A DNA stretch of 64,000 nt. Origin: Bos javanicus. Its lineage: Eukaryota > Chordata > Mammalia > Artiodactyla > Bovidae. Of the stretch, positions 21,410 to 32,520 are shown piece by piece. The DNA lies in the NCBI RefSeq assembly GCF_032452875.1, contig NC_083882.1, forward strand, positions 60,155,614-60,219,613, given 5' to 3'. The notes beneath the pieces were generated by a model. The model had not been told where the DNA came from. It saw only the letters and a program-made list of their open reading frames with translations, and did not search any database. Each line of letters begins with the position of its first letter. Position 1 is the first letter of the stretch. The position numbers and the translations under genes were made by a program.

Positions 21410-22190
21410 CATAAGTGATTTGCCACATAAAAAGCCACCACAAAGCATAGGAGCTTAAAATAATAAAAATAAATTATTTTGTTCATAAACCTGAAACTTT
21501 GCCAATACGTGGCAGAAGTAGCTGTTCCCTGTTCCAAGAAGCATGACCTGGATGACTTGTTTGGGGCTAGAAGATCTGCTTTCATGATGGTTCACTCACA
21601 TGGCTGGTAAATTGGTGAAGACTGTCATCTCAGGACCCACCATGGTTGAGGGGCATCAGCTTCAGTTCTTTTTCATGTGGGCCTCTCCCTGAGTTCATTG
21701 GACTTCCCTACCACATGGTGGGGCCTTCCTATCTGGCACTAGTGGTAAAGAACCTGCCTACCACTGCAGGAGATGTAAGATGTGGGTTCAGTTCCTGAAT
21801 TGGGAAGATCCCCTGGAGGAGGGCATGGCAACTCACCCCAGTATCCTTGCCTTGAAATTCCCATGGACAGAGGAGCCTGGCAGACTACTGTCCATTGGGT
21901 CACACAGAGTCAGACAGGACTGAAGTGACTTAGCACGCACTGCCTGGTGACTGTGTTCTAAAGGCAAGCATCTCAAGAGAACCTGATGGAAACTGTATTG
22001 CTTTTCATGCACTAATTCTGGAGGTCACGTAGTGTCACAAACTCAAGGGAGGGAAAACAGACCCTAGCTGTTGATGGGAGCAGTGTTTAGCCTCATTGTG
22101 AGAGGCTATGTAGGAGATATTCTCGTGGCCATGTCTAGAAAAGATAATCTGCCACAGTCACATGTTGTCATTTCCAAACAGTTTGAAAGA
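21410..22190. repeat. old dispersed repeat split by a SINE (tentative)
   Basis: Blocks such as aaagcataggagcttaaa, ggttcactcacatggctgg and aactcaagggagggaa recall an ancient mammalian repeat with the cacaa...cttaaa...actcac...gatgggag order. I cannot name the family. The Bov-tA at 21720-21943 interrupts it. Confidence 0.35.
21720..21943 (+). mobile_element. Bov-tA SINE
   Basis: From ggggccttcctatctggc to gacttagcacgc, close to full length. tggtg precedes it and follows it, too short to be sure of a TSD. Confidence 0.9.
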
Positions 22191-22194
22191 CACA

Positions 22195-22680
22195 TCAGTC
22201 CATTCATTCATATAGCAGATTTATTGAATGTATATTATGTGCCAGCACTGGGAATTAGCAGTTAAAAAAAAAAAAAAAGTACACAAAGCCCTTGAGCTGA
22301 TATTCTAGTGCAAGGAATCAGATGAAAAGCAAATATTTGTCATCTCAGATGGTAGTAGGTGTTAAGGGAGAAATAGAAAACACTGTAATGGAAAAAAGGA
22401 AAGGGGAGGGTTAATGAATTCTTGGTTTATACAGGTAGTCTGGGAAATTGTCTCCAATAAGGTGACTTTTGAACATACATCCAACAGAAAATGAGGGAAC
22501 AAATCTTGCCTATGAAGGCATCAGGAGTTAGTAGTTCTAACAGGAGACATGAGAAAAGGCCTTGAGATTTAACCATTCTGGGTGTGTTTGAGAATCAGCA
22601 AGAAGCCCGTATGCCTGGAGTGTGAGGGGGAGTGATAGGAAATGAAGTCATACAGGTGTTGGGTGCCAGATCACAGTGAA
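22195..22680 (-). mobile_element. L2 LINE, 3' end and adjoining body
   Basis: Minus-orientation L2 can be followed a long way: cattcattcatatagcaga, gtatattatgtgccagcact, tgatattctagtgcaagg, then ataaggtgacttttgaac, gagaaaaggccttgag and gtgtgtttgagaatcagcaa. An A-run at 22264-22279 interrupts it. Confidence 0.7.
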
Positions 22681-23269
22681 AGAGGAAAAAGAAGACGTTG
22701 TTCTTCCTATTGCAAAAAATAAATGCCCAAAGAAACATACCACTAATAACATAATTCTTTGTAGCTTCATTGTCTTCGTTTCTTTCACAACCATTCCATA
22801 AATGCCAAAGTACAAGCCTCCACCTGAGAAGCTAGTGGGCATCAGCTGTCATCTAGATTGGTGGGAAGTTAGCCAGCTGATGGAAATTGCTTCTAACCTT
22901 GGAGATGAAAATTCAGGTCTCAGAAGGCTATGAGACATCCTTTCTGTCTGAATCTGTTCGCTATGCCTGCTTCATGCCACATCTGTGCACATAGAAAGCC
23001 AACATACACATTGACCTGAATGGCAGAGTTCATAATGGGGCTGGCACTTAGATGTTCATGTTTTTAATCATGAAGGGGATTCACCAAAGATTTTGAAGGT
23101 TAATTTGATTGTCCTGTGCATTTCCCTACTCCCCAACTCCTTAAAAAAGTTGTGTGAATCCTTTGCTTTATCGTCATTAACATCCAAATTAATAAATAGA
23201 GAGCAGACTGCAACCCAACCAGCCAAATACCCATCACATTCTTCTAAGTCACTTGAGGAACTGCTTTCA
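22681..23269. other. unique sequence
   Basis: Nothing recognised; short frames only. Confidence 0.5.
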
Positions 23270-23455
23270 TGAGTGAAAAGTGAAAGTCACTCAGTTGTGT
23301 CCAACTCTGTGTGACCCCATGGATTATACAGTCCATGGAATTCTCCAGGCCAGAATACTGGAATGGGTAGCCATTCCCTTCAACAGGGGATCTTCCTAAC
23401 CCAGGTCTCCCACATTGCAGGCAAATTCTTTACCAGCTGAGCCACCAGGGAAGCC
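23270..23455 (-). mobile_element. Bov-tA SINE
   Basis: Plus strand starts gagtgaaaagtgaaagtcac and ends gctgagccaccagggaag. ctttca at 23264-23269 and 23456-23461 is a possible 6-bp TSD. A short deletion lies near 23330 (gtccatgg follows attatac). Confidence 0.88.
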
Positions 23456-23690
23456 CTTTCAAACATGGGTAAAGGTTAGAAGCAACTGGGATATTTGCCT
23501 TCCTCAGAGCTCTGGAGTAGGGCCTAGTATGATTTTTTTTTTTTAGCTCCCTAGCTGATTCTAATGTGCAGCCATAGTTGACAACCACCACTGTGGCTAC
23601 CACACCGACTTCAGGATGATACAGAAAGACTCAGATTTTATTTTGTCTTAAATAATGTTATAGAAAATAAATGAATATGCCTGAAGATCA

Positions 23691-24566
23691 GTTCAGTTCA
23701 CTTCAGTTGCTCAGTCGTGTCCCGGTCTTTGCGACCCCATAAATCACAGCACACCAGGCCTCCCTGTCCATCACCAACTCCCGCAGTTCACTCAGACTCA
23801 CGTCCTTCGAGTCAGTGATACCATCCAGCCATCTCATCCTCTGTCATCCCCTTCTCCTTCTGCCCCCAATCCCTCCCAGCATCAGAGTCTTTTCCAATGA
23901 GTCAACTCTTCGCACGAGGTGGCCAAAGTACTGGAGTTTCAGCTTCAGCATCATTCCTTCCAAAGAAATCCCAGGGCTGATCTCCTTCAGAACGGACTGG
24001 TTGGATCTCCTTGCAGTCCAAGGGACTCTCAAGAGTCTTCTCCAACACCACAGTTCAAAAGCATCAATTCTTCGGCGCTCAGCCTTCTTCACAGTCCAAC
24101 TCTCACATCCATACACGACCACAGGAAAAACCAGAGCCTTGACTAGACGGACCTTTTTTGGCAAAGTAATCTCTCCGCTTTTGAATATGCTATCTAGGTC
24201 GGTCATAACTTTCCTTCCAAGGAGTAAGCGTCTTTTAATTTCATGGCTGCAGTCACCATCTTCAGGGATTTTGGAGCCCCCCAAAATAAAGTCTGACACT
24301 GTTTCCACTGTTTCCCCATCTATTTCCCATGAAGTGATGGGACCAGATGCCATGATCTTCGTTTTCTGAATGTTGAGCTTTAAGCGAACTTTTTCACTCT
24401 CCACTTTCACTTTCATCAAGAGGCTTTTTAGTTCCTCTTCACTTTCTGCCATAAGGGTGGTGTCATCTGCATATCTGAGGTTATTGATATTTCTCCCGGC
24501 AATCTTGATTCCAGCTTGTGTTTCTTCCAGCCCAGCATTTCTCATGATGTACTCTGCATATAGACC
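23691..24566 (-). mobile_element. BovB LINE, 5'-truncated, with 13-bp TSD
   Basis: A minus-orientation copy of 876 bp, from the (gttca)-type tail at the left to the motif upstream of YADD at the right. tgcctgaagatca lies exactly at 23678-23690 and 24567-24579. The perfect TSD and nearly open frame point to a relatively young insertion. Confidence 0.95.
23844..24566 (-). pseudogene. BovB reverse-transcriptase C-terminal fragment, long open frame
   Basis: About 240 uninterrupted codons from YAEYIMRN through YADD, the SGPITSWEIDGE block, YGCESWTVKKAE, and the C-terminal FELWCWRRLLRVPWTARRSNQ to RRRRG. The start methionine and the first residues come from flanking DNA (frame opens at 24605). The TGA that ends it lies where sister copies have CGA, a CpG-to-TpG change. 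RT motifs A and B are lost by truncation, so no activity is expected. Confidence 0.88.
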
Positions 24567-24579
24567 TGCCTGAAGATCA

Positions 24580-25489
24580 AAACCTATTAAAGTCCCAATT
24601 TCCAAATGGTTTCACTGAAGGGCCATTCTTGGTAAGTCCTAAATTTAGAAATATCACTGGAAATACCTGCAACACCCCTTGGCCTATCCATCACTCCACT
24701 CTCCTTCCCCAATCCACTCCCTGTCTTCTTTGGGAGAGCGAGCAAAAGCATTTCTTTCTTCTGAGAATATCTTCTGAAATAATCCTGACCCCTTGAAAAA
24801 TTCTCTAAGGTTGTGTTTTCATACTTTTCATACTTTGATATTATGAAACACATATATTGATTAACTTTGAAGTTTTTCCTTCATCTCTTTGCTTTCACTT
24901 TTTCTATCTGTACTACCTATTTGTGTTAATAGTTACCTGGTTGATTCCAGCAAATGAGACTAATTTGAGGAGACATGCTTAAATTACTTTGGTAGGTTTT
25001 GAGTCAATGTGTCAATGATTAACAGAGGAGAGACACACAAAACAGCATTTCCACCACTGAATTTTGTATAACCATCCTCCATTACTTGCTTTGATTTTTC
25101 TCATCCTCCTCCCCACACTGCCCCCCCACCCACCCACCAAAAGGCATGAGAACTTCTTGAAGAATATCTTGGACCATATTGTGGTTCTTCATTTTACATA
25201 GCTCTACAGTAATACTCTGGTGGATCTCATAATGTGAAAAATGAAGTTTAACTGCCCTGGCATCTGACTCCAAGTATGCTCCTAGTCAATGTTGTCACCT
25301 TATACACCAAAACAAGAACTTATCACCTATGCAAGTCTTTTCAAACATTTTCTAAAGGAAATCTTTATCAAATAAAATAATATTTACCAAACCAGTAAAT
25401 AGATAAAAATAAAACATTTCTTTAGGGCTTTGGGGATCAAAATCTCATTATTTTAGACTCCTACTTTCTCTCCAGTTACTATCAGTATT
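24580..25489. other. unique sequence
   Basis: No gene seen. Minus-strand frame 24587-24853 is unrecognised. Contains the C-rich tract listed at 25121-25138. Confidence 0.5.
25121..25138 (-). other. G-quadruplex-type motif
   Basis: Plus strand is C7-A-C3-A-C3-A-C2. The minus strand therefore has four G3 tracts available with single-base loops, a strong parallel G4 pattern. Confidence 0.55.
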
Positions 25490-25960
25490 AGTCAGGGTTC
25501 TCCAGAGAAATAGACCTTCTTGGAATAGAGTTCTGGGTAGAACTGAAGGGTTGGAAGTCCCACAGTCTGCCCTCTTCAGGCTAGAGAAAACAAGAAAAGC
25601 TGGGTGTAATTGAGTCAGCGTCCAAAGGCTGAAAATTGGGTGTATGATAGTCTAAGTCTGAGACCAAAAGCTCATGAATGAGGAGCTCCAATGTCCAAGA
25701 GCAGGAGAAAATGAGCTCAAGCAGACTGAATTCTCCCCTCTTTTGCCTTTTTGCTCTCTTCAGGCTGTAAATAAATTGGATTGGATGATATTCACCAATA
25801 TTGGTGAGGGCAATGTTTGTTCTTTGCTTAGTTTACTGATTCAAATGCTAATCTCTTCCAGAGACACTCTCACAAACACACCCAGAAATGTTTTGCCAGT
25901 TATCTGGGCATTGCTTAGTCCAGTCAAGTAGACACATAAAATTAATAATTATAAATAACA
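25490..25960 (+). mobile_element. old repeat, L1M 3'-end type (tentative)
   Basis: Begins attagtcagggttctccaga and ends gtagacacataaaattaat, with ctctcacaaacacaccca near 25870. This is a well-known old mammalian repeat that I take to be an L1M 3' end. A second piece in the other orientation lies at 61450-61625. Confidence 0.5.
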
Positions 25961-26373
25961 ATGGCTCTCTCCATGGAACACTAAATGATTTGCAGATTAC
26001 TTTCCCACAACATCCTCTGCACATCCAGTCAGTCATCAAGCCTGTGATTTTACCTTAGAACAAACACCTGAAGCCCACAATTCTTCTCCATCTCTACTTG
26101 CCCCCCCCCCATCTTTTATCTGGACCTCATGATGTAATTATCTTCCTTCCATCCAAATTTTAACCTCTGAGGCCCATTGCTAACATATTTTAAATGAAGT
26201 CAGCAATTTCAAATTATTATTTCTTTGAAGCTTTAGTTGATTTCAGTTTTGATGGGATTATGGTCAAACTTCAAATCTTGGTACAATGACCCTTTGTATC
26301 TGTTTTCTACTTATTCTCTAGATTCACTCACTGACACTCTTTCACATCACATGTCTCATCAACCCTTATGATT
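25961..26373. other. unique sequence
   Basis: Contains a C10 run at 26101-26110; otherwise nothing recognised. Confidence 0.5.
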
Positions 26374-26380
26374 TAAAATG

Positions 26381-27158
26381 CCATGGAGAAGCAACTTAAA
26401 TGTCCATCAACAGATGAGTGGATAAAGAAGATGTGGTACATATATACAATGAAATATTAGTCACAAAAAGGTATGAAACTGGGTCATTTGGAATGATGTG
26501 GATGAACCTAGAGTCTGTCATACAGAGCGAAGTAGGTCAGAAAGAGAAAAACAAATATAGTATACCAAAACATATACATGGAATCTAGGAAAATGGTGCT
26601 GATGAACCTATTTGCAGGGCATGAACAGACACGCAGATGTAGGGAATGGACTTGTGGACATGTGAGCGGAGAAAAGAGGGTGCGGTAAATTGAGAGAGTA
26701 GCGTTGACATATATACACTACCCAAGGGGCACAGTGATGAAGAACATGATTGCCGACGCAGGAGACGCAAGAGGCATTGGTTCCATCCCTGGGTCGGGAA
26801 GATCCCCTAGAGTAGGAAATGGCAAACCACTCCACTATTCTTGCCTGGAAAATTCCATGGAGAAAAGAGCCTGATAGTTCCCAGACTATAGAGTTGCAAA
26901 AAGTTGGACACGACTGAGCACACATGCATGCACACACATGTGTAAAATAGAAAGCAAGTGGAATAGTTGTATAGCACAGGGAGCTCAGCTCGAGCTCTGT
27001 GATGACCTAGAGAAGTGGGATGGGGGGGTGGAGGGGGAGGCTCAAGAAGGAGGTGATACATGTATAATTATAGCAGATTCACGTTGTTGTATAGCAGAAA
27101 CTAACGCAGCACTGCAAAGCAGTTATACCCCAATTAAATACATAAATATAAATAAAAC
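26381..27158 (+). mobile_element. ruminant L1 3' end, interrupted by Bov-tA
   Basis: Ends of ORF2 and the 3' UTR: tccatcaacagatgagtgg, gatgtggtacatatata, gggtcatttggaatgatgtg, then after the SINE the cagggagctcagctcg and G-rich 27018-27040 region and cagttataccccaatta. taaaatg at 26374-26380 and 27159-27165 is a possible 7-bp TSD. Confidence 0.88.
26722..26936 (+). mobile_element. Bov-tA SINE inserted in L1
   Basis: ccaaggggcacagtgatg marks the start and cacgactgagcacaca the end. L1 sequence is collinear on both sides (tatacactac before, atgtgtaaaatag after), so the SINE is younger than the L1. Confidence 0.88.
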
Positions 27159-27345
27159 TAAAATGTAAAGGTTGGAAACCCACAAATGCATATCTCAATC
27201 CAAGAATACTCTCTGAAGTCTTGTTTACTTGCACCCAACTCTTTGCTCAGGATCTTAACTTGTGTCCCTAGTAGATTTTGAAAATCTATTATCCAAAATG
27301 AAACTCTTGATAATTATCTATTCCAAATTTGCTTCTTCTTAAGTA

Positions 27346-27463
27346 CTCCAGTATTCTTCCCTGGAGAATCCCATGGACAGAGGAGCCTGGTGGGCTACAT
27401 GGGGTCACGCGAGTCCATGGGGTGGCAAAGAGTCGGACATGACTGATCCACTAACACAACAGC
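27346..27463 (+). mobile_element. 5'-truncated Bov-tA/Bov-A fragment
   Basis: Starts in the body at ctccagtattctt and runs to actgatccactaacac. It has a small internal duplication of the catggggt block near 27405-27425. aagta precedes and recurs after it, only suggestive of a TSD. Confidence 0.8.
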
Positions 27464-27482
27464 AACAAAAGTATTCCAAACT

Positions 27483-28363
27483 TTGTTGTTGTTCAATCGC
27501 TAAATTGTATCCGACTATTTGCAGCCTCATGGACCATAGCACACCAGGTTCCTCTGTCCTCCATTATCTCCTGGAGATGCTCAAACTCATCTCTGTTGAT
27601 TTGGTGACACCATCCAACCATCTCATTTTCTGCCACCCTCTTCTCCTTTTGTCTTCAACCTTTCCCAGCATCAGAGTCTTTTCTAATGAGTCAGCTCTTC
27701 ACATCAGGTGGTCAAAGCATTGGAGCTTCAGCAGTGGTCCTTCCAATGGATATTTAGAGTTGATTTCCTTCAGGATTGACTGGTTTCATTTCCTTGCAGT
27801 CCAAGGGACTCTCAAGAGTCTTCTCTAACACCACAATTCAAAACCATCAATTCGTTGGTGTTCAGCCTTCTTTATGGTCCAACTCTCACATCCATATATG
27901 ACTACTGGAAAAACCATAACTTTGACTAAAATGACCTTTGTTGGCAAAGTGATGTCTCTGCTTTTCAATATGCTATCTAGGCTTGGCATAGCTTTCTTTT
28001 CAAGGAGCAAGTGTTTCATGGCTATAACCACCATCTGCAGTGATTTTGGGGCCAAAAAAAAATATTATCTGTCACTGCTTCCACTTTTTCCCATTTTATT
28101 TGCCATGAAATGAAGGGACCAGATGCCATGATCTTATGAGTGAAACTGCATGAAGAGTTTCAAGTGTGCTTATTCACTTCCCTTTTTCACCCTCATTAAG
28201 AGACTCTTTGGTTCTTCGTATTCTGCTATTAGAGTCTGTGTACCTGATGTTATTGATATTAATATTTCTCCTGGAAGTCTTGCTTCTGGCTTGTGATTTA
28301 TCCAGCCTGGCATTTTGCATGATGTACTCTGCACATATAAGTTAAATAAGGTGGGTGGCAATT
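27483..28363 (-). mobile_element. BovB LINE, older 5'-truncated copy
   Basis: Minus orientation with a gttgttgtt-type tail at the left and the ctctgcacatataagttaaat block at the right. Many small indels, and the frame is broken into pieces (27825-28055, 28170-28361). YADD is no longer visible: that stretch is deleted near 28230. It is followed at once by a Bov-tA. Confidence 0.9.
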
Positions 28364-28567
28364 TGGGCTTCCAGGTGTATCAGTGGTAAAGAATCCACCT
28401 GCCAATGCAGGAGATGTGGGTTCAGTCCCTGGGCTGAGAAGATCCCTTAGAGAAGGAAATAGCAACTCATTCCAATATTCTTGCCTAAGAAATCTCAGGG
28501 ACAGAGGAGCCTGGTGGGCTACAGTCCATGGGGTTGCAAAAACTTTGGAATGACTTAGGGACTTCCA
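28364..28567 (+). mobile_element. Bov-tA SINE
   Basis: Starts tgggcttccaggtgtatc, contains ggttcagtccctggg and ends near gacttagggact. Abuts the BovB 5' junction. Confidence 0.88.
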
Positions 28568-28714
28568 ACTTAGAGAATGATAATTCCATCCTTACAATTG
28601 CTTAGACCCAACTTTTGGAGTCATTCTTGAGTTATCCTCATTCCTTTTTAAGATGTTTTCTATGGAGCTTTCCACCATTTGATGCACTCTGAATTCTTAA
28701 GAATTATTTTTCTC

Positions 28715-28850
28715 CTCTAGTTAGAATATAAACTCCAAAGGAACAGGCCCTTTTTTTTTTTCTACTTTTGTTCTATTTTATCTTCTGTGACTAGAATTAT
28801 GCCTGATGCACAGTAATTGCTCAATAAATATTAGTTCAGTAAATGAATGT
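28715..28850 (+). mobile_element. L2 LINE 3' end
   Basis: agaatataaactccaaagga, a T-run, then gactagaattatgcctgatg and ctcaataaatattagttcag: the L2 terminal order. Confidence 0.75.
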
Positions 28851-29102
28851 ATACTACCCTGAACTCTAGTACATAAGTTTTCATTATTATCAGTAATAAT
28901 GTACACACCAGGTACTTTTCTAATTAGTTATTTGTGCACAAGTTGTTTCTTCTGATTGGAGGGCCATCCTTATCACCTCAGACTCTAATAGCTCTGCTGT
29001 TACATACTTTGGAAACCTTCAGCTCCCTCTGGCTATTGTGTTTTAGCTGTTACATTCCAATAGCTTATTATTATTATGCAATAATAATATTCTTATAATT
29101 AT

Positions 29103-29426
29103 TCAGTTCAGTTCAGTCGCTCAGTCGTGTCCGACTCTTTGCGACCCCATGAGTTGCAGCACGCCAGGCCTCCCTGTCCATCACCAACTCCCGGAGTTCA
29201 CTCAGACTCATGTCCTTCGAGTCAGTGATGCCATCCAGTCATCTCATCTTCTGTCATCCCCTTCTCCTCCTGCCCCCAATCCCTCCCAACATCAGAGTCT
29301 TTTCCGATGAGTCAACTCTTCTCATGAGGTGGCCAAAGTACTGGAGTTTCAGCTTCAGCATCATTCCTTCCAAAGAAATCCCAGGGCTGATCTCCTTCAG
29401 AATGGACTGGTTGGATCTCCTTGCAG
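29103..29426 (-). mobile_element. short BovB 3' fragment with 9-bp TSD
   Basis: 324 bp from the (gttca)n-derived tail to ttggatctccttgcag. tataattat lies at 29094-29102 and 29427-29435. Little diverged, so probably young. Confidence 0.92.
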
Positions 29427-29812
29427 TATAATTATATAATAATAATAATATTCTTCTGCTAACAGAAGCATAAGATATTAAGAAGATGTGGCAAGAATAC
29501 ACAGAAGAACTATACAAAAAAGAACTTCATGATCCATTTAACCACAATGGTGTGATTACTCACCTAGAGCCAGAACACTAAGTCAAGCGGGCCTTAGGAA
29601 GCATCACTACAAACTAAGCTAGTAGAGGTGATGGAATTTCAGTTGAGCTGTTTCATATCCTAAAAGACAATGCTGTGAAAGTGCTGCACTCAATATGCCA
29701 GCAAATTTGGAAAACTCAGCAGTGGCCACAGGACTAGAAAAGGTCAGTTTTCATTCCAATCTCAAAGAAAGGCAATGCCAAAGAATGTTCAAACTACTGC
29801 ACAATGGCACTC

Positions 29813-30624
29813 CAGTTCAGTTCAGTTCATTCACTCAGTCGTGTCAGACTCTCCACAACCCCATGGACTGCAGCACAGCAGGCCTCCCTGTCCATCACCA
29901 ACTCCTTGAGTTTACTCAAACTCATGTCCATTGAGTTGGTGATGCCATCCGACCATCTCATCTGTCGTCCACTTCTCCTCCTGCTGTCAATCTTTCCTAA
30001 TATCAGGGTCTTTTCAAGTGAGTCAGCTTTTCACATCAGGTGGCCAAAGTATTGGTGTTTCAGCTTCAACATCAGTCCTTCCAGTGAACACGCAGGACTG
30101 ATCTTCTTTAGGATGGATTGGTTGGATCTCCTTGAAGTCCAAGGGACTCTCAAGAGTCTTCTCCAACACCACAGTTCAAAAGCATCAATTCTTCGGTGCT
30201 CAGCTTTCTTCAAAGTGATTTCGGAGCCCCCCAAAATAAAGTCAGCCACTGTTTCCCCATCTATTTGTCATAAGTGATGGGACCAGATGCCATGATCTTA
30301 GTTTTCTGAATGTTGAGGTTAAGCCAACTTTTTCACTCTCCTCTTTCACTTTCATCCAGAGGCTCTTTAGTTCTTCTTCACTTTCTGCCCTAAGGATGGT
30401 GTCATCTGCATATCTGATGTTATTGATATTTCTCCGAGCAATCTTGATTCCAACTTATGCTTCATCCAGCCCAGCGTTTCTCATGATGTACTCTGCATAT
30501 AAGTTAAATAAGCAGGGTGACAATATACAGCCTTGACATACTCCTTTTCCTATTTGGAACCCGTCTGCTGTTCCATGTCCAGGTCTAACTGTTGCTTCCT
30601 GACCTGAATATAGATTTCTCAAGA
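29813..30624 (-). mobile_element. BovB inserted into a BovB, opposite strand
   Basis: Minus-orientation copy, 812 bp, with tail cagttcagttcatt and 5' end at tgaatatagatttctc. ggcactc flanks it (29806-29812, 30625-30631), and the host BovB reads continuously across the two flanks. An internal deletion of about 190 bp lies near 30213 (ctttcttc joins aaagtgatttc), removing the segment around YGCES. Confidence 0.9.
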
Positions 30625-30730
30625 GGCACTCATCTCACATATTAGCAAAGTAAAAAATTCTCCAAAGCTTCAACAGGTACAGGCTTCAACATGTACAGGT
30701 TCATGTACAGTTTTCAACAGTACATGAGCC

Positions 30731-31591
30731 GTGAACTTCCAGATGTTCACACTGGATTTAGAAAAGGCAGAGGAACAAGAGATCAAATTGCCAACATCCA
30801 CTGCATCATTGAAAAAGCAAGAGAGTTCCAGAAAAAACATCTACTTCTGCTTTATTGACTATGCCAAAGCCTTTGACGGTGGATCACAACAAACTGTGGA
30901 AAATTCTGAAAGAGATAGGATTATCAGAACACCTGACGTGCCTCCTGAGAAATCTGTATGCAGGTCAAGAAGAAACAGTTAAAACTGGATATAGAACAAT
31001 AAACTGGTTCCAAAAAGGCAAAGGAGTATGTCAAGGCTGTATATTGTCACCCTGTTTATTTAACTTATAGCCAAAATACATCATGTGAAATGCCAGGCTG
31101 GATGAAGCACAAGCTAGAATCAAGATTACCAGGAGAGATATAAATAACCTCAGATATGCAGATGACACCACCCTTTGGCAGAAAGTGAAGAAGAACTAAA
31201 GAGCCTCTTGATGAAAGAGGAGAGTGAAAAAGTTGGCTTAAAACTCAATATTCAGAAAATTAAGTTCATGACATCTGGTCCCATCACTTCTTGGCAAATA
31301 TATGGGGAAACAATGGAAACAGTGAGAGACTTTATTTTGGGGGGCTTCAAAATCACTGCAGATGGTGACTGCAACCATGAAATTAAAAGACACTTGCTCC
31401 TTGGAAGAAAAGCTATGACCAACCTAGACAACATATTAAAAAGCAAAGACATTACTTTGCCAACAAAGGTCCGTCTAGTCGAAGCTATGGTTTTTCCAGT
31501 AGTCATGTATGGATGTGAGAGTTGGACTATAAAGAAATTGAGCACTGAAGAATTGATACTTTTGAACTGTTGTATTGGAGAAGACTCTTGA
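30731..31591 (+). pseudogene. BovB reverse transcriptase, frameshifted
   Basis: RT motif A is present (FIDYAKAFD) but the following codons are shifted by a 2-base loss near 30880. The frame resumes with HNKLWKILKEIG and QGCILSP and stops at 31068-31070 where other copies have tyrosine (LFNLY). YADD is still encoded near 31155-31166, but a 1-base loss just after (ccctttggcag) shifts the frame again; the rest is open at 31175-31591. At least three disablements, so inactive. Confidence 0.85.
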
Positions 31592-31954
31592 GAGTCCCTT
31601 GGACTGCAAGGAGATCCAACCAGTCAGTCCTAAAGGAAATCAGTCCTGAATATTTATTGGAAGGACTGATGCTGAAGCTGAAACTCCAATTTTTGGCTAC
31701 TTGATAGGAAAAACTGACTCACTAGAAAAGATTCTGATGCTCAGGAGGATTGAAGGTAGAAGGAGAAGGGGATGGCAGAGGATGAGATGGTCGGATGGCA
31801 TCACTAACTCAATGGACATGAGTTTGAGCAAGCTCCAGGTGTTGTTTATGGACAGGGAAGCCTGGCGTACTGCAGTCCATGGGGTCACAAGAGTCAGACA
31901 CAGCGGAATGACTATACTAAACTGATTGCCTTTTTTCCCCCCTAAGGTTTCTTT

Positions 31955-32310
31955 GTTGTTATTATTTATTTTTAATTAATTTATTAAATAAATTTATTTT
32001 TAACTGAATGATAATTCCTTTACAATATTGGTTTGATTTCTGCCATACATCAACGTGGATTAGCCACAGGTGTACACATGTCCCCTCCCTCTTGAACCTC
32101 CCTCCCACCTCCCACCCTTTCTCAGCCCTCTAGGTTGTTACAGAGCCATAGTTTGAGTTCCCTGAGTCATATAGCAAATTCTCACTGGCTATCTATTTTA
32201 CGTATGGCAGTGTATATGCTTCCATGCTGCTCTCTCTATTCTTCTCACCCTCTTTTCCCTCCCCCTACCTTTGGCCATAAGTCTGTTCTCTATGTCCGCA
32301 TCTCCTTTCC
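31955..32310 (-). mobile_element. ruminant L1 3' end
   Basis: Minus orientation: T-rich left end, ttgatttctgccatacatca, cccctccctcttgaacctcc, ctatctattttacgtatgg and cataagtctgttctctatg. Matches a bovine L1 3' UTR. TSD not clear. Confidence 0.8.
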
Positions 32311-32404
32311 AATAACTTTTTGTTTATTAACATTCTGATATGAGGACTATCTATTAGAATACTGTGACATTGTCTCATGATTATTTATTTCCCTGTCTAT
32401 CTTC

Positions 32405-32520
32405 TTTACTGTAATAAAATGTTCTTAGAGGTCAGAACTGGGTCTTATTTATCTTTGAATATGGAGCATAGAACATAGAATGTCAATACATATTTGTCAA
32501 ATACAAGAATCAATAATTCA
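32405..32520 (+). mobile_element. L2 LINE 3' end
   Basis: ttcttagaggtcagaactgg, gtcttatttatctttgaata, gagcatagaacatag and tcaatacatatttgtcaaat follow L2 terminal order. Confidence 0.6.

Larger units (their letters stand above)
29458..31925 (+). mobile_element. longest BovB copy in the window, split by another BovB
   Basis: Plus-orientation BovB in two parts, 29458-29812 and 30632-31925, about 1.65 kb in all. It starts at the region encoding the linker before RT (aagatattaagaagatgtgg) and reaches the 3' end. Small local duplications of the acaggttcaac type occur at 30665-30720. The interrupting copy is listed separately. Confidence 0.9.
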
